Positions 26,101-35,600 of a stretch of DNA of 64,000 bases are shown here, piece by piece. Position 1 is the stretch's first letter. Every line of letters begins with the position of its first letter. The DNA is from Fimbriiglobus ruber (GTDB taxonomy: Bacteria > Planctomycetota > Planctomycetia > Gemmatales > Gemmataceae): assembly GCF_002197845.1 (NCBI RefSeq), contig NZ_NIDE01000011.1:1-64000 (forward strand), read 5' to 3'. The notes under the pieces were generated by a model, which was not told the origin of the DNA, did no database searches, and saw only the letters and a program-made list of their open reading frames with translations. Position numbers and translations under genes: made by a program.

Positions 26101-26457
26101 TATATCCACTCCAACGTCCGCCTGCCCGTCGGCCCGCTGCGAGTGCTTCTCGGGTCGCCCGAGATCCACCACTGGCACCACGACCGCGACCGGGACGCCG
26201 GCAACTACGCCAACCTCTCGCCGCTCATGGACGTCCTGTTCGGCACCTACCACCGGCCGCCGCACGAGCCCGAAAGCTTCGGGCTCAACGAGCCGGCGCC
26301 CAAGACGTATTTGGCCTTTATGATCCAGCCGTTCCTACCGCGCGCCCGGCGGAACGAGCCGCCGAGAGTGGACACGGATGTGCAGAAATATGCGGAGATC
26401 GAGGCGTGCGCAGATGTCAGTTGCCGGAACCGTCTTTTTGGCGAAACAGCAAGCTGA

Positions 26458-26746
26458 CCCTTCAAGATTCAGTATGGCGAGAGATAATAGGCTTCCTTCC
26501 GCTGTTCGTCCCGCGGGCCGCATTCGAGCGGTCTTTTTGACTTTTGCCCTTCAGACGCCGCCAGTTGATCGACCAAGCCGGGCACCGCCGCCGTCCGCGT
26601 GGCGGATCGGTCGGGGTCGGCCGATCCGGTCCCGATGACCTCGAACGTCGGCGTCGGCGCCTCGGCGTCCGCCGTGCGGATTGGAGCCGGCGGACGGTCC
26701 TTCTCGGCCTTATGTTCGTCAGTCGCCTTATGGCATCCCGCGGCGA
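26458..26746. other. Intergenic region, nothing recognised
   Basis: About 290 bp between the interrupted desaturase gene and the convergent TolC-family gene. Open frames here are short, Arg-rich and without recognisable family features. No terminator hairpin with a T-run was seen. Confidence 0.4.
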
Positions 26747-28324
26747 TCAGCGGCGATCAACGCCGTCAGGACTACCGGCAGGCTGAGCGGCCGGAGGAGG
26801 GGGCTGTTGCGCAGTGGGATTATCACCGGGTGTAGGATGAAGTTGAGGTTGAGGCTGGACGACCGGCTGTTTCGGCTGGCAGTAACCGCCGACGGCCAGG
26901 ACGGGGTCGCCGACGGCGAGGGCGAGGTCGGCGTTCGCCTGGCTGACCTCGAATTCGGCATCGAGATGGAGGCCAAGGGCTTGCAGGTAGTTCTGCTGCA
27001 CGCCGATGAGCTTTAATACGTCCAGCCCCGGCTCGTTCGCCGCGAACAGTTTCTCCATCTCATCGCGGGCTTGGCGGAGGCTGGGCAGCACTTCCTTGGC
27101 GTAGGCGTCGGCCCACTTCCGGGCCGCTTCCAGGCGGGTGAGCGCCGCCTGCACCTCAAGACCGGCCTGCGTCTCGAATTGCCGCACGTCGGCTATCGAT
27201 CTGGTAACCGCGGCCTGCCGCTGGAGAATTTCCCCTTTCCGGGTGTTCAGGGCTGGGATCGGGGTGACGAGCCACATGCCGACGAACGTGGCTCGCGTTT
27301 CGTTGTACTCGAAACCCGGGCCGATCGAGGGGTTGCCGAATCGGTTGGCGACCTCCAGCTTGTAGAGCGCCTCGGCCTCGGACACCATCAGGCGGCGGGC
27401 GTTCACGTCCGGCCGCACCTGAAGGGCGGCGTGGGTCAGTTGCTCCCGGTCGGTCGTCGGCGGCGGGACGACCAACTCGCCGGTCAACACGAAGGTGTCG
27501 GCGTCGGTACCGAGCAGCCGGCGCAGGTCGGCCCGGGCGACGGCAATCGCGGACTCCGACTGCGCCCGCTGGGCGCGGGCGGCGCTCAGGTTCGTCCGGG
27601 CGACGATGATGTCCGCGGCCCGTAGCCGCCCGAGGTCGGCCAGCTTCTTCGTCTGGTCGTACACCTGCTCGGTGAGCCGGATCGTCTCGTCCTGGAGTTC
27701 GAGCCGCTTCTGGCGGTAAAGGGCGGTGCTGTGCGCACGGATCGTCGCCACCGCGACCGTAACCTCCTGGGTGGCGATGTCCCACTCGGTGCGACTGAGA
27801 GTGGCTGCGGCTCCGGCCTGTCGGATACGGCCCTGGCCGCGGACTTCCAGGTCGAGCCGCATCGTCGTCTCGTTGAACGCATGGTTCGTGACCCCCGCCT
27901 CGGGCGGCCCGTTTGCCGCCAACTCGAAAACCTGCACCAGCGGGTTAAATGGGTACTGCTTCGCGATGACGATCCCGGCGGCGGAGATCCCTCGTTGGGT
28001 GCGCACAGCGACCAGGGCCGGGTTGTTCTCCAGCGCGTACCCGACGGCCGCGTCCAGCGTCAGTGGCAGTTCCTTCAGCCCGCCTTTCTCGACGGGCGAG
28101 GAAGTGGGCGAGGTTTGGGGAGCGGTCGCCGAAGCCTGAACAACCCCCGACCCTCCGGCGGATTGTTTCGCCGGGCTGGACTGTCCCTCAGTAGGGAAAT
28201 ACAGAGCCACGGAATGCGGCGGTGGTAAGTAAGAGGTCACGTCTGGCGAAGTGGCGCAACCCGTGAGAGAGGCGCCGACTCCGAGAACTCCGATGCCGGC
28301 CGCGGTTTTCAGGACCGATCTCAT
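26747..28324 (-). CDS. TolC-family outer-membrane efflux lipoprotein
   Basis: 525 residues with a lipoprotein signal peptide (MRSVLKTAAGIGVLGVGASLTGC, lipobox LTGC). After a Pro/Ser linker the protein is almost wholly helical with the duplicated outer-membrane-efflux pattern: LTLDAAVGYALENNPALVAVRTQRGI near the start, and LYKLEVANRFGNPSIGPGFEYNETRATFVGMWLVTPIPALN at the second beta region. Likely trimeric outer-membrane duct for the RND pump encoded divergently at 31-36 kb. It lies 72 bp downstream of the histidine kinase and probably shares its operon. Confidence 0.9.
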   Translation of the reverse strand: MRSVLKTAAGIGVLGVGASLTGCATSPDVTSYLPPPHSVALYFPTEGQSSPAKQSAGGSGVVQASATAPQTSPTSSPVEKGGLKELPLTLDAAVGYALENNPALVAVRTQRGISAAGIVIAKQYPFNPLVQVFELAANGPPEAGVTNHAFNETTMRLDLEVRGQGRIRQAGAAATLSRTEWDIATQEVTVAVATIRAHSTALYRQKRLELQDETIRLTEQVYDQTKKLADLGRLRAADIIVARTNLSAARAQRAQSESAIAVARADLRRLLGTDADTFVLTGELVVPPPTTDREQLTHAALQVRPDVNARRLMVSEAEALYKLEVANRFGNPSIGPGFEYNETRATFVGMWLVTPIPALNTRKGEILQRQAAVTRSIADVRQFETQAGLEVQAALTRLEAARKWADAYAKEVLPSLRQARDEMEKLFAANEPGLDVLKLIGVQQNYLQALGLHLDAEFEVSQANADLALAVGDPVLAVGGYCQPKQPVVQPQPQLHPTPGDNPTAQQPPPPAAQPAGSPDGVDRR

Positions 28325-28395
28325 GGCACTTCCTCGACTTCCCTGTCGGTGGCATCGCGCCGAACCGCGTCCCCGTCATAATCGGCAAAGTTTGG

Positions 28396-29952
28396 TCACG
28401 GCATATAAATTCCTTCCTCACTCACCTGTCCCACCCCAACTTCGGGGCGTTCGGGAGCTTTCCCGGCCCCCGTATCTCGCCCATCCCCCGACGACGGTTC
28501 GACAGGTAGGGTGACCCGGAACTGGCTACCATGCCCGGGTTCGCTCTGAACGTCCAGTCGCCCGCCAAGGAGGGTGATGAGCCGGCGCGCGACGGTGAGG
28601 CCGAGTCCGACTCCCCGCGCTCCTGTCCACCGAGATTGAGCGGAACGGAAGAACGGTTCGCAGATCAGTGGGAGTTCGTCCGGCGTGATCCCGCAACCCC
28701 TGTCCGACACGACCAGAACCGCTTCCGCCCCCTCCGTCTCGACCGACACGACGACCGGGCTGCCCGCCTCGCTGTACTTACAGGCGTTATCGAGCAGATT
28801 GTCGAGTACCTGACCGAGCAGCGCCGGGTTTGCCCGGACGGGGGCGGCCCCTTCCCCGGTGTGGAAGGCGAGATCGGAGGCCCGCGGGTGATCGGCCCAC
28901 GAGTTGAGCCACGACCGACACCACCCGGCGAGGTCGATCGTCTCGGCGTCGGGGAGGTGGCAATCCGACTCGGCACGGGCCAGGAACAACAAGGACTCGA
29001 TGATCTGCCGCAGTTGCACCCCCCGCCGCTGGACCACCCCCAATACCCGCTGGTATTCGGCCGGCGACCGCACCTGGCGAAGCGACACCTCGACGGACGC
29101 CAGCATTGCGGCCAGTGGCGTCCGCAACTGGTGGGAGGCGTCCCCCGTGAACCGATGCTGGCGTTCCAACGACAGCCGGAGGTCGGCGAGAAGGTCGTTG
29201 AAGGCCCGCCCGAGGTCTTCGAGTTCGTCCCGGCTCGGGGACACGTCGAGAAGTGGACCGTCGGTGGCGGTCCGAGGAACGGACCGGGCGGACGCCGCCA
29301 TCTTGGCGATCGGGGCCAGCGCCCGGCGGCACAGCAGCCGGCCCCAAAAGGCGGCGGTCAGCCAGATGACCGCCGAGATGCCGGCCATCGCCAGTGTGAG
29401 GTGACGGAGTTCGGCGGCGGCCGGGGCATCGGCGACGGCGACGGTCAGCACCACGCCGGCGCCGTGGTAGGTCCGGTCGTGCGGCAAGCGGACGGCCCCC
29501 GGCATCTCGCCGCCGGGGAAATCGCCCAGCAGCGGCCCCCGTCTGGGCGCGGTCTCGTCACCGAGTGGTTCGGCCGCGAAGTTGCCGGCCCGGACGCGTC
29601 GGGTCAACACCCGCCAGCCCGAACCCGTCGTCGGTTCGGTCCCTTCGCCGGGCTTTTCAAGGTTCGGGGAGCAGTCGAGGAGTTTCCCGTTCAGGTCGTG
29701 AACCGACCAACGGAGTTGATCCGGTCCAGGGTCGTCGCCCATCGTGATGTGTCGTTCGAGCGGTTCCCATTCCACGTCGTCGGGATGGACCTCGATGGCC
29801 GCGACCAGCGTTTGCAGGGCGGTATCGAGCCGGTGGTCGGCCCGGGAGTGAAGATGGTGGTCGGCGAGAAAATAGAGCGCCGCGGAGAAGCCGACCAGCA
29901 CCAACCCCAAGGCGGTCAGGAAGAACAGGGACACGCGATTGGTGAGGCTCAT
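28396..29952 (-). CDS. Two-component sensor histidine kinase
   Basis: 518 residues from MSLTNRVSLFFLTALGLVLVG. Two transmembrane helices (~8-30 and ~185-208) flank a ~155-residue periplasmic sensor region. HAMP and DHp follow, with the phospho-acceptor box DASHQLRTPLAAM; the ATPase has N box LLDNACKYS, G1 VSDRGCGI and G2 GVGLGLTVARRL. Overlaps the response regulator stop codon by ATGA, so translation is coupled. By position and architecture (CusS/QseC-like) it should sense a substrate of the efflux system and control it. Confidence 0.92.
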   Translation of the reverse strand: MSLTNRVSLFFLTALGLVLVGFSAALYFLADHHLHSRADHRLDTALQTLVAAIEVHPDDVEWEPLERHITMGDDPGPDQLRWSVHDLNGKLLDCSPNLEKPGEGTEPTTGSGWRVLTRRVRAGNFAAEPLGDETAPRRGPLLGDFPGGEMPGAVRLPHDRTYHGAGVVLTVAVADAPAAAELRHLTLAMAGISAVIWLTAAFWGRLLCRRALAPIAKMAASARSVPRTATDGPLLDVSPSRDELEDLGRAFNDLLADLRLSLERQHRFTGDASHQLRTPLAAMLASVEVSLRQVRSPAEYQRVLGVVQRRGVQLRQIIESLLFLARAESDCHLPDAETIDLAGWCRSWLNSWADHPRASDLAFHTGEGAAPVRANPALLGQVLDNLLDNACKYSEAGSPVVVSVETEGAEAVLVVSDRGCGITPDELPLICEPFFRSAQSRWTGARGVGLGLTVARRLITLLGGRLDVQSEPGHGSQFRVTLPVEPSSGDGRDTGAGKAPERPEVGVGQVSEEGIYMP

Positions 29953-30641
29953 GCACCCTCCGGCGGCGTGGGGTCGCCGAGCATGTACCCGCGGCCCCGG
30001 ACCGTGTGAATGAGCCGGGGGCCGTGCGCCTCCAACTTCTTCCGCAGTTCCATGACGTGAACTTCCAGCGTGTTCGATAGCCCGTCGTACTGCTCCTGCC
30101 AGACCTGCTCGTACAACCGGGTGCGGGATAGCACTTCGCCGGTGTGTCGCATGAAAAACGCCAACAGTGCCTGCTCGCGGGCGGTCAAGTTCAGGGGTTG
30201 GCCGGCCCGCTCGGCGCGGTTGGCGGTCGGGTTGAGGAGCACGTCGTGGTGCCGCCATTCCGCCCCGGCGGTGGTCTGCACCCGGCGAAGAAGGGCTTGC
30301 ACGCGGGCGAGGAGTTCTTCGTAGGCGAACGGCTTGCAGAGGTAGTCGTCGGCCCCGGCCTGGAGGCCCTCGACCCGCTGGGCGACGGCGTCGCGGGCGG
30401 TCAGGAACAGCACCGGCGTCGTCCGCCCCGCCTCCCGGAACTGCCGTAGCAAGGTGAGCCCGTCCGGGCCCGGAAGCCACCAGTCGAGGACGACCAAATC
30501 CCAAACGGACGTACTTAGGGCGTGTCCGCCCGAATGCCCGTCCGCGGCCAGCTCGACGACGAACCCTTCCTCACGCAGCCCTTGTGCGACGAACTCGCCG
30601 ATCTCCTCGTCGTCCTCGATCAGCAGGATGCGGAATGACAT
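29949..30641 (-). CDS. OmpR-family response regulator
   Basis: 230 residues from MSFRILLIEDDEEIGEFVAQ. Receiver domain with the acidic pocket (EDD near 9-11), phospho-acceptor Asp in LVVLDWWLPGPDGL, Thr in LFLTARD and Lys in DDYLCKPF. The C-terminal winged-helix DNA-binding domain contains LTAREQALLAFFMRHTGEVLSRTRLYEQVW and ends VRGRGYMLG. First gene of the minus-strand operon RR-HK-TolC; likely regulates both arms of the divergent efflux locus, whose intergenic space is occupied by a repeat element. Confidence 0.95.
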   Translation of the reverse strand: MSFRILLIEDDEEIGEFVAQGLREEGFVVELAADGHSGGHALSTSVWDLVVLDWWLPGPDGLTLLRQFREAGRTTPVLFLTARDAVAQRVEGLQAGADDYLCKPFAYEELLARVQALLRRVQTTAGAEWRHHDVLLNPTANRAERAGQPLNLTAREQALLAFFMRHTGEVLSRTRLYEQVWQEQYDGLSNTLEVHVMELRKKLEAHGPRLIHTVRGRGYMLGDPTPPEGA

Positions 30642-30797
30642 CGCCTCGACCCCAAATAAGCGGCGCGTAGCCACACCACAGCGAAGGTAGCATCCCGACC
30701 TAAACAACCGGTGAGCGGTTGATAAAGTCCGGGCTTATCTCCGCCCGGCGTTCCGAGGCCCCGCCGGCTCGCATCGTGGCGCCCTGGAGCATTTTTA

Positions 30798-30883
30798 GCG
30801 CAAATTTGGAGTGCGGCGCTTTGACGCCGCTTTGGTTTTTAAAAGCAAAAGCGGCGTCAAAGCGCCGCACTCCAAATTTGCGC
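30798..30883. repeat. Long palindrome, 36-bp perfect arms
   Basis: Left arm begins GCGCAAATTTGGAGTGCGGC and runs to 30833; the reverse complement occupies 30848-30883. The centre is TTGGTTTTTAAAAGC-like and AT-rich. Related to the shorter palindrome at 22379-22456. Inserted in a sequence resembling the 72-bp repeat (GGAGCATTTTT ... CAAAACCCCCGTTTT). Confidence 0.8.
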
Positions 30884-30931
30884 CAAAACCCCCGTTTTGA
30901 TACGAGCGCGACTGCCGAGCCTTGGCCGACG

Positions 30932-31003
30932 TGGAGCATTTTTTGCATTTATTGCGCTAAAACCCCCGTTTTAGAACCGGCGGGTCGCCACGGCTATCGA
31001 GGC
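30932..31003 (+). repeat. 72-bp dispersed repeat, copy 2
   Basis: Same length and orientation as 20522-20593, about six differences (for example GCGCTAAAACC against GCGCTGAAACC). Carried inside the inverted-repeat element 30710-31107, which suggests that the copy at 20522 is a fragment of another such element. Confidence 0.8.
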
Positions 31004-31139
31004 GTGGCCGTGGTATTACAACCGCATCCGCTCCAATCACACGCCGGACGGGCAGTGAGGACGCGTGGGCTGGGAAAGATAAGCCCGGAATTTATCAACC
31101 GTTCACCCCTCGCTCATCCGGCGAGGATAGCATCCTGGC

Positions 31140-32606
31140 ATGAAAGATGACAGTCCTCACTTCGCGCGAAGGAACGGGGGCGATCCTGGCATGTCGATAC
31201 ATCTCATCGGCGACCTCCATCCGCGAAACCCGAATCGGCCACCCGGCACGCAACGGCTCGACGAGATGCCGGACGAAGCCATCCGCGCCGCGTCGAAAAC
31301 CATCCGAGCGGCCCGTTCTTCGCGACGAAGTGTCTTGTCCATTTGCGCCCTTCTCGCCCTCATTTTCTTGAACCTCGGCTGTGGCCGTGCGCCCCAGTCT
31401 GCCGAAAAAGACCCTCCGCCAGCCCCGATCAAGTGGGAAGAAGCCCGGCAGCTATTCCTGGAGGAGTGGACCGAGTTGGTCGGCTCCACCCAACCGCTCC
31501 CGGATCACGCCGCCCGCGTCACCTCGCCGGTCGCGGGTCGGGTACTCGCCGTGCTTCCAAAAAATGGCGAGAAGCCGATCGTGGAGGGGCAATTGGTTGA
31601 AGAAGGCGAGGTGTTGGTCCGATTGGACGCGACCGCCATTCACGCCAACCTGGCCAAGGCCGAAGCCGCGAAGAAAGTACTCCAGGCCGAGCGCGACGTG
31701 GCCGCCGTCACGGTCAAGCAAGCCTCTTTGGACGTCAAATCCCTCGAAGATCTCAAGCAAACCCCGAACACGTCCCTGGTGTCGCCCATTGCGCTGGAAA
31801 AGGCGGCCCTGGCGCTGGAGTCTGCTCGCGCCTCCGTGCTCGCTCTCGATCGTAAATTGGAAGCGGCAGACAAGGAAGAGGCCGCCCTCAAGCTCGAAAT
31901 CCAGCTCTTCGTCCTGACCGCGCCCCGCAAGGGACGTCTGGGCCGTCTCCAGGTCGTCATCGGTCAGACCCTACCCGCCGGTGCCGCCGTCGCGGAAGTC
32001 CTCGGTATCGACGACGAAATTGACGTGCTCTGCTTCGTCTCGGCCGCGGACGCCCGCAAAGTGCAACTCGGTCAGTCGGCTCGCGTCGGCGGGTTCGACA
32101 AAGATTCCGCGACCGAAGCCGGCGCCGACCCGGAAGGGAAGGTGGTCTTCGTCGCGGACCAGGCCGAGGCCGAGACGGGCTCGTTCGCGGTGAAAATTCG
32201 CTTCCCCAACCGCGACCTGAAGCTCCGGGCGAATTCGGTGGCGCGTGTCCGAATCCTGACCAGGCCGGGCAAGTCCTGCTGGGCGGTGCCCGAATCCGCA
32301 CTCCTGGAAGATCAGGACCCGCCCGGAATTGTCCTGGTCGAGGACGTCGCGGTCACGAAGAACGCCGAGGGGAAGGACGAACAGACCGGCAAGGTGCGAC
32401 GGCTCCGCGCCGTAATCGGGGTACGGGATCGCATCCTGCACCAAGTGGAAATCGTGAGGCTGGAGGACGTCGAGAAGAAATGGCGTGGCGACCTGGAACA
32501 CGCCCTGATCGTCATCGCGAAAGGTCAGGGCCTTCAGACGGGCGACGCCGTGAAGTTCGAGGCAGAAGACGACGACGAGGCAGCGAAACCCGACGCGAAG
32601 CCGTAG
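31140..32606 (+). CDS. RND efflux membrane fusion lipoprotein
   Basis: 488 residues from the first ATG; starts at 31191 or 31266 are equally possible. A hydrophobic segment ending LIFLNLGC (lipobox) anchors it. Then the HlyD/AcrA layout: VTSPVAGRVLAVLPKNGEKPIVEGQLVEEGEVLVRLD (lipoyl half), an alpha-helical hairpin (NLAKAEAAKKVLQAERDVAAVTVKQ ... ALESARASVLALDRKLE), the second lipoyl half (LTAPRKGRLGRLQVVIGQTLPAGAAVAEVL), beta-barrel and membrane-proximal domains. Links the RND permease (55 bp downstream) to the TolC-type duct. Confidence 0.88.
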   Translation: MKDDSPHFARRNGGDPGMSIHLIGDLHPRNPNRPPGTQRLDEMPDEAIRAASKTIRAARSSRRSVLSICALLALIFLNLGCGRAPQSAEKDPPPAPIKWEEARQLFLEEWTELVGSTQPLPDHAARVTSPVAGRVLAVLPKNGEKPIVEGQLVEEGEVLVRLDATAIHANLAKAEAAKKVLQAERDVAAVTVKQASLDVKSLEDLKQTPNTSLVSPIALEKAALALESARASVLALDRKLEAADKEEAALKLEIQLFVLTAPRKGRLGRLQVVIGQTLPAGAAVAEVLGIDDEIDVLCFVSAADARKVQLGQSARVGGFDKDSATEAGADPEGKVVFVADQAEAETGSFAVKIRFPNRDLKLRANSVARVRILTRPGKSCWAVPESALLEDQDPPGIVLVEDVAVTKNAEGKDEQTGKVRRLRAVIGVRDRILHQVEIVRLEDVEKKWRGDLEHALIVIAKGQGLQTGDAVKFEAEDDDEAAKPDAKP

Positions 32607-32660
32607 GTCGCCGCAGCTCGCCTGCTGAAACCTCCTTGTGAGATCGTAAGGGCGCTTCGC

Positions 32661-35600
32661 ATGATCAATCTGTCGACCAAGGCCCGTCCCTACATCGGCT
32701 CGGTGATCTTGACCTGCGCGCTGTTGACCGCGGGCGGCATTTACAGCGCCACGCGCATGCCCAGCGGCGTCTATCCGGAGGTGACCTTCCCGCGCGTCGC
32801 CGTCGTGGCTCGCCTGCCCGACTCGGACGTCACTCAGATGGAGGTCAAGGTCACGAAGCCCTTGGAGGACGCCGTCAGCGGCGTCCTCGGGGTTTCCCGC
32901 GTGCGCTCCAAGTCCATCCGCGGCGGCAGCGAACTCTCGATCGACTTCACCCCCGGCACCGACATGCGGCGCGCCGAGACGCTCATCTGGAATCGCATCG
33001 GCGCCAAGCGTTCGGAGCTGCCCCCGAACGTGGAATTGACCGTCGAGCAGATGACGCCGTCCGTTTTCCCCATCATGTCAGTGGTTCTGATCGGCGGTAA
33101 CAACTCGGACACGAAGCGCGACCCCGAGGTCGGGGCCAAACTGCGCGACTATGCCGAATACCAGTTGGCCCCCCTCATCAAGACGATACCGGACGTGCTC
33201 TACGCGAATGTCGCCGGGGGCGACGTCCGCGAAGTCGAAGTCATCGCCCGGCCGGACGACCTGCTGGCGGCCGGCCTGTCAGCGGCCGACCTGGCCGATC
33301 AAATCACGCAGCAGAGCAATCTGCACCCGGTCGGCCGCACCGAGGGCCAACCGTTCGCCTTTCAGATCATCGTCAACAATCAGCCCGAAACCGTTCGACA
33401 GATCGAAGAGATGGTGGTCTCGACCCGCAAGGACCAGCCGCTGCGGGTGCGCGACGTGGCCAGTGTCAAAGTCCTCCACAAGGATCGCGGGCTGTCGATC
33501 GGCTTCGACCAGCGCGACGCCGTGGTCATTACCGTTTTCCGTCGGTTGGGCGGCAACACGGTCAACATCTCCCGCGATCTGCGGAACCTGTTGGACAAAA
33601 ATCAACTCACCCTGCCGGCCGGAGCCGACGGCAAGCGACCCCCGCGGGACATCCAGGCGGTCGTCGTCTACGACCAGTCGAGCTTCGTGACGACGGCGGT
33701 TCACAATGTCCGCGACGCCATCGTGATCGGCAGCCTATTCAGTGTGTTGATCCTGCTCGCCTTTCTCCGCAGTTGGCGGGCGGTACTCATTTCGGCCCTG
33801 GCGATCCCGACCACGCTGGCGATCACGTTTCTGTTCCTCTACTGGTCCGGTGAAACGCTCAACTTGATGTCCTTGGGCGGTCTGGCGGTCGCCATCGGCC
33901 TGATCATCGACGACACGGTCGTGGTCGTCGAGAACATCGCACGACACCTCTCGCCGGCGCGACATGGAGCCTCGTCCGGTACCAGTGGTACCGAGCCGGC
34001 ACCGGCCGCGGGAGGATTCGCGAATCCCCCGACCGTCGCCGGCCCGGCTCCCGAAGCCTCGGGTCGCGGCGACGCGATCGACAAGGCCTCCGGCGAAATC
34101 ACGGGGGCCGTACTCGGTTCCACCCTGACGACCGTCCTCGTCTTTTTGCCCTTGGCTCTCATCGTCGGCGTGTACGGTCAGTTCTTCGCGGCGCTCAGTT
34201 GGTCGCTGTCCATTGCGGTCCTCGTCTCGATGGTGATCAGCCTGACGCTGGTCCCCGTGGTCGCGGCCAAATTTCTGGGTCGACGCCCGATGCCGGGGCC
34301 GGGGCGCCTCTATCACTTCTTTGAACATATTTACGAGTGGGGGCTGACCGTCGCCCTTCGTTTTCCCTGGGCCGCGCTTGCCTTGTCAGTCCTCGCGGTA
34401 GCTGTCGGCGCGATTCTCGTCATCGGCGTCCCGGATCTGGGTACGCAACGTGAAGCGGGCAAACCGCCACCCCCGCCTCTCGTGAAGGGATTAGAGACCG
34501 GTTTGATGCCGGCGATGGACGAGGGTGCGTTCGTCGTCGATTACCGCGCGCCGTCCGGGACGCCGCTCGAACAGACGGAGAAAATGGCCCGCGACATCGA
34601 GAAGATCCTCGCGAAAAGCCCCGACGTCGACGCGTACGTCCGGCGGACCGGGGCGGAGCTGGGGCTGTTTGCCACGCAGACGTCGCGCGGGGACATCCAG
34701 GTCGTGCTGCGGCCCGCCGAGGACGATCCGATCTCGCTCCTCTCCAAACCCGTGCGGCCCGCCCAGGAAGACCTGGAGAAGGAACTCAAGGGGCAGGGCC
34801 AGAATCTGGAAGACCCGGCGACGCGAGAGGCGATTCGCCACAAGTACCGGCGGCGGCCGCTGCCGAAGGTGATGGAGGAGGTTGAGGACCAGATCAAAGA
34901 CCTTTACTCGGAACACCAGCTCAAGGTCGAAGTGATCCAGATCATGGCGGACGAGTTGAGCGACCTGTCCGGGGCGAACAAACCGATCGAGGTCAAACTG
35001 TTCGGACCGGATCAGAAGGTGTTGCGAGCGCTGGCCGATCAGGTCGGCGAGACACTCGAAAAGAAGGGCAAGGGGCGCGGCATCAAGGAAGTGAGTACCA
35101 ACGTGTTCGCGGGCAACCCCGACCTGGTCGTCCAATTGGACGCTGCGAAAGCGGAACGCCACGGGTTGAAGCCCGACGCCGTGGCCCGACAGTTGCGGAC
35201 CATGTTTCTCGGCCAGATCGCGGCCAAGGTGCAAGAATCGTCCGCGCGGCTCACGGACGTCCGCGTTCGTTATCCCGATGCGTTCCGGTTCGGACCCGGT
35301 CGTTTTGATGCCGATTTCGTCCGGCGGCAGTGGATCCTCCTGCCGCCGGGGGCACCTCCTGTGCAGGCCGGCCAACCGTCGGGGCTGACCGGGCCGTCGC
35401 GGGCCGTGCCGTTGTCGGAAATGGCAACGGTTACGCCGGTGCGGTCCCCCGACCAGCTCTGGCGCGAGGGCCAGCAACCGGCAATCTTTGTCACGGCCGA
35501 GCTGAACGAAGAGGAAGCCGGTCTCGGCTCGGTGGTCGCGGACGTCCGCGCCTGGATGTCCGACTTGCCGTTACCGGCCGGCTACCGTTGGGAACTCGGC

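Larger units (their letters stand above)
24405..26457 (+). pseudogene. Sterol desaturase/fatty acid hydroxylase family gene, interrupted by IS630-like element
   Basis: The gene is in two parts: 24405-24928 and 26103-26457. The 5' part encodes several membrane helices and the His boxes WGHRLQH and HAVHHSAEH. The 3' part continues YIHSNVRLPVG with EIHHWHHDRD, the last His box of this di-iron membrane hydroxylase superfamily. Removing the insertion plus one TA restores the reading frame exactly (codons ATC-TAT-ATC-CAC). In the present state the His cluster is split, so the protein should be inactive. The substrate (sterol, fatty acid or carotenoid) cannot be told. Confidence 0.85.
30710..31107. 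mobile_element. Non-autonomous element with 31-bp terminal inverted repeats
   Basis: Left end GGTGAGCGGTTGATAAAGTC... (30710-30740) and right end (31077-31107) are 31-bp inverted repeats with two mismatches. The 398-bp interior holds the long palindrome 30798-30883, a 72-bp dispersed repeat (30932-31003) and a short peptide-like tail (WYYNRIRSNHTPDGQ, stop). No transposase is encoded. It sits between the divergent efflux operons, so it could supply or disrupt promoters. No clear target duplication was identified. Confidence 0.75.

Noticed and set aside
28531-30009. Long plus-strand frame opposite the histidine kinase
   Set aside because: High-GC antisense shadow; the minus strand carries complete kinase motifs.
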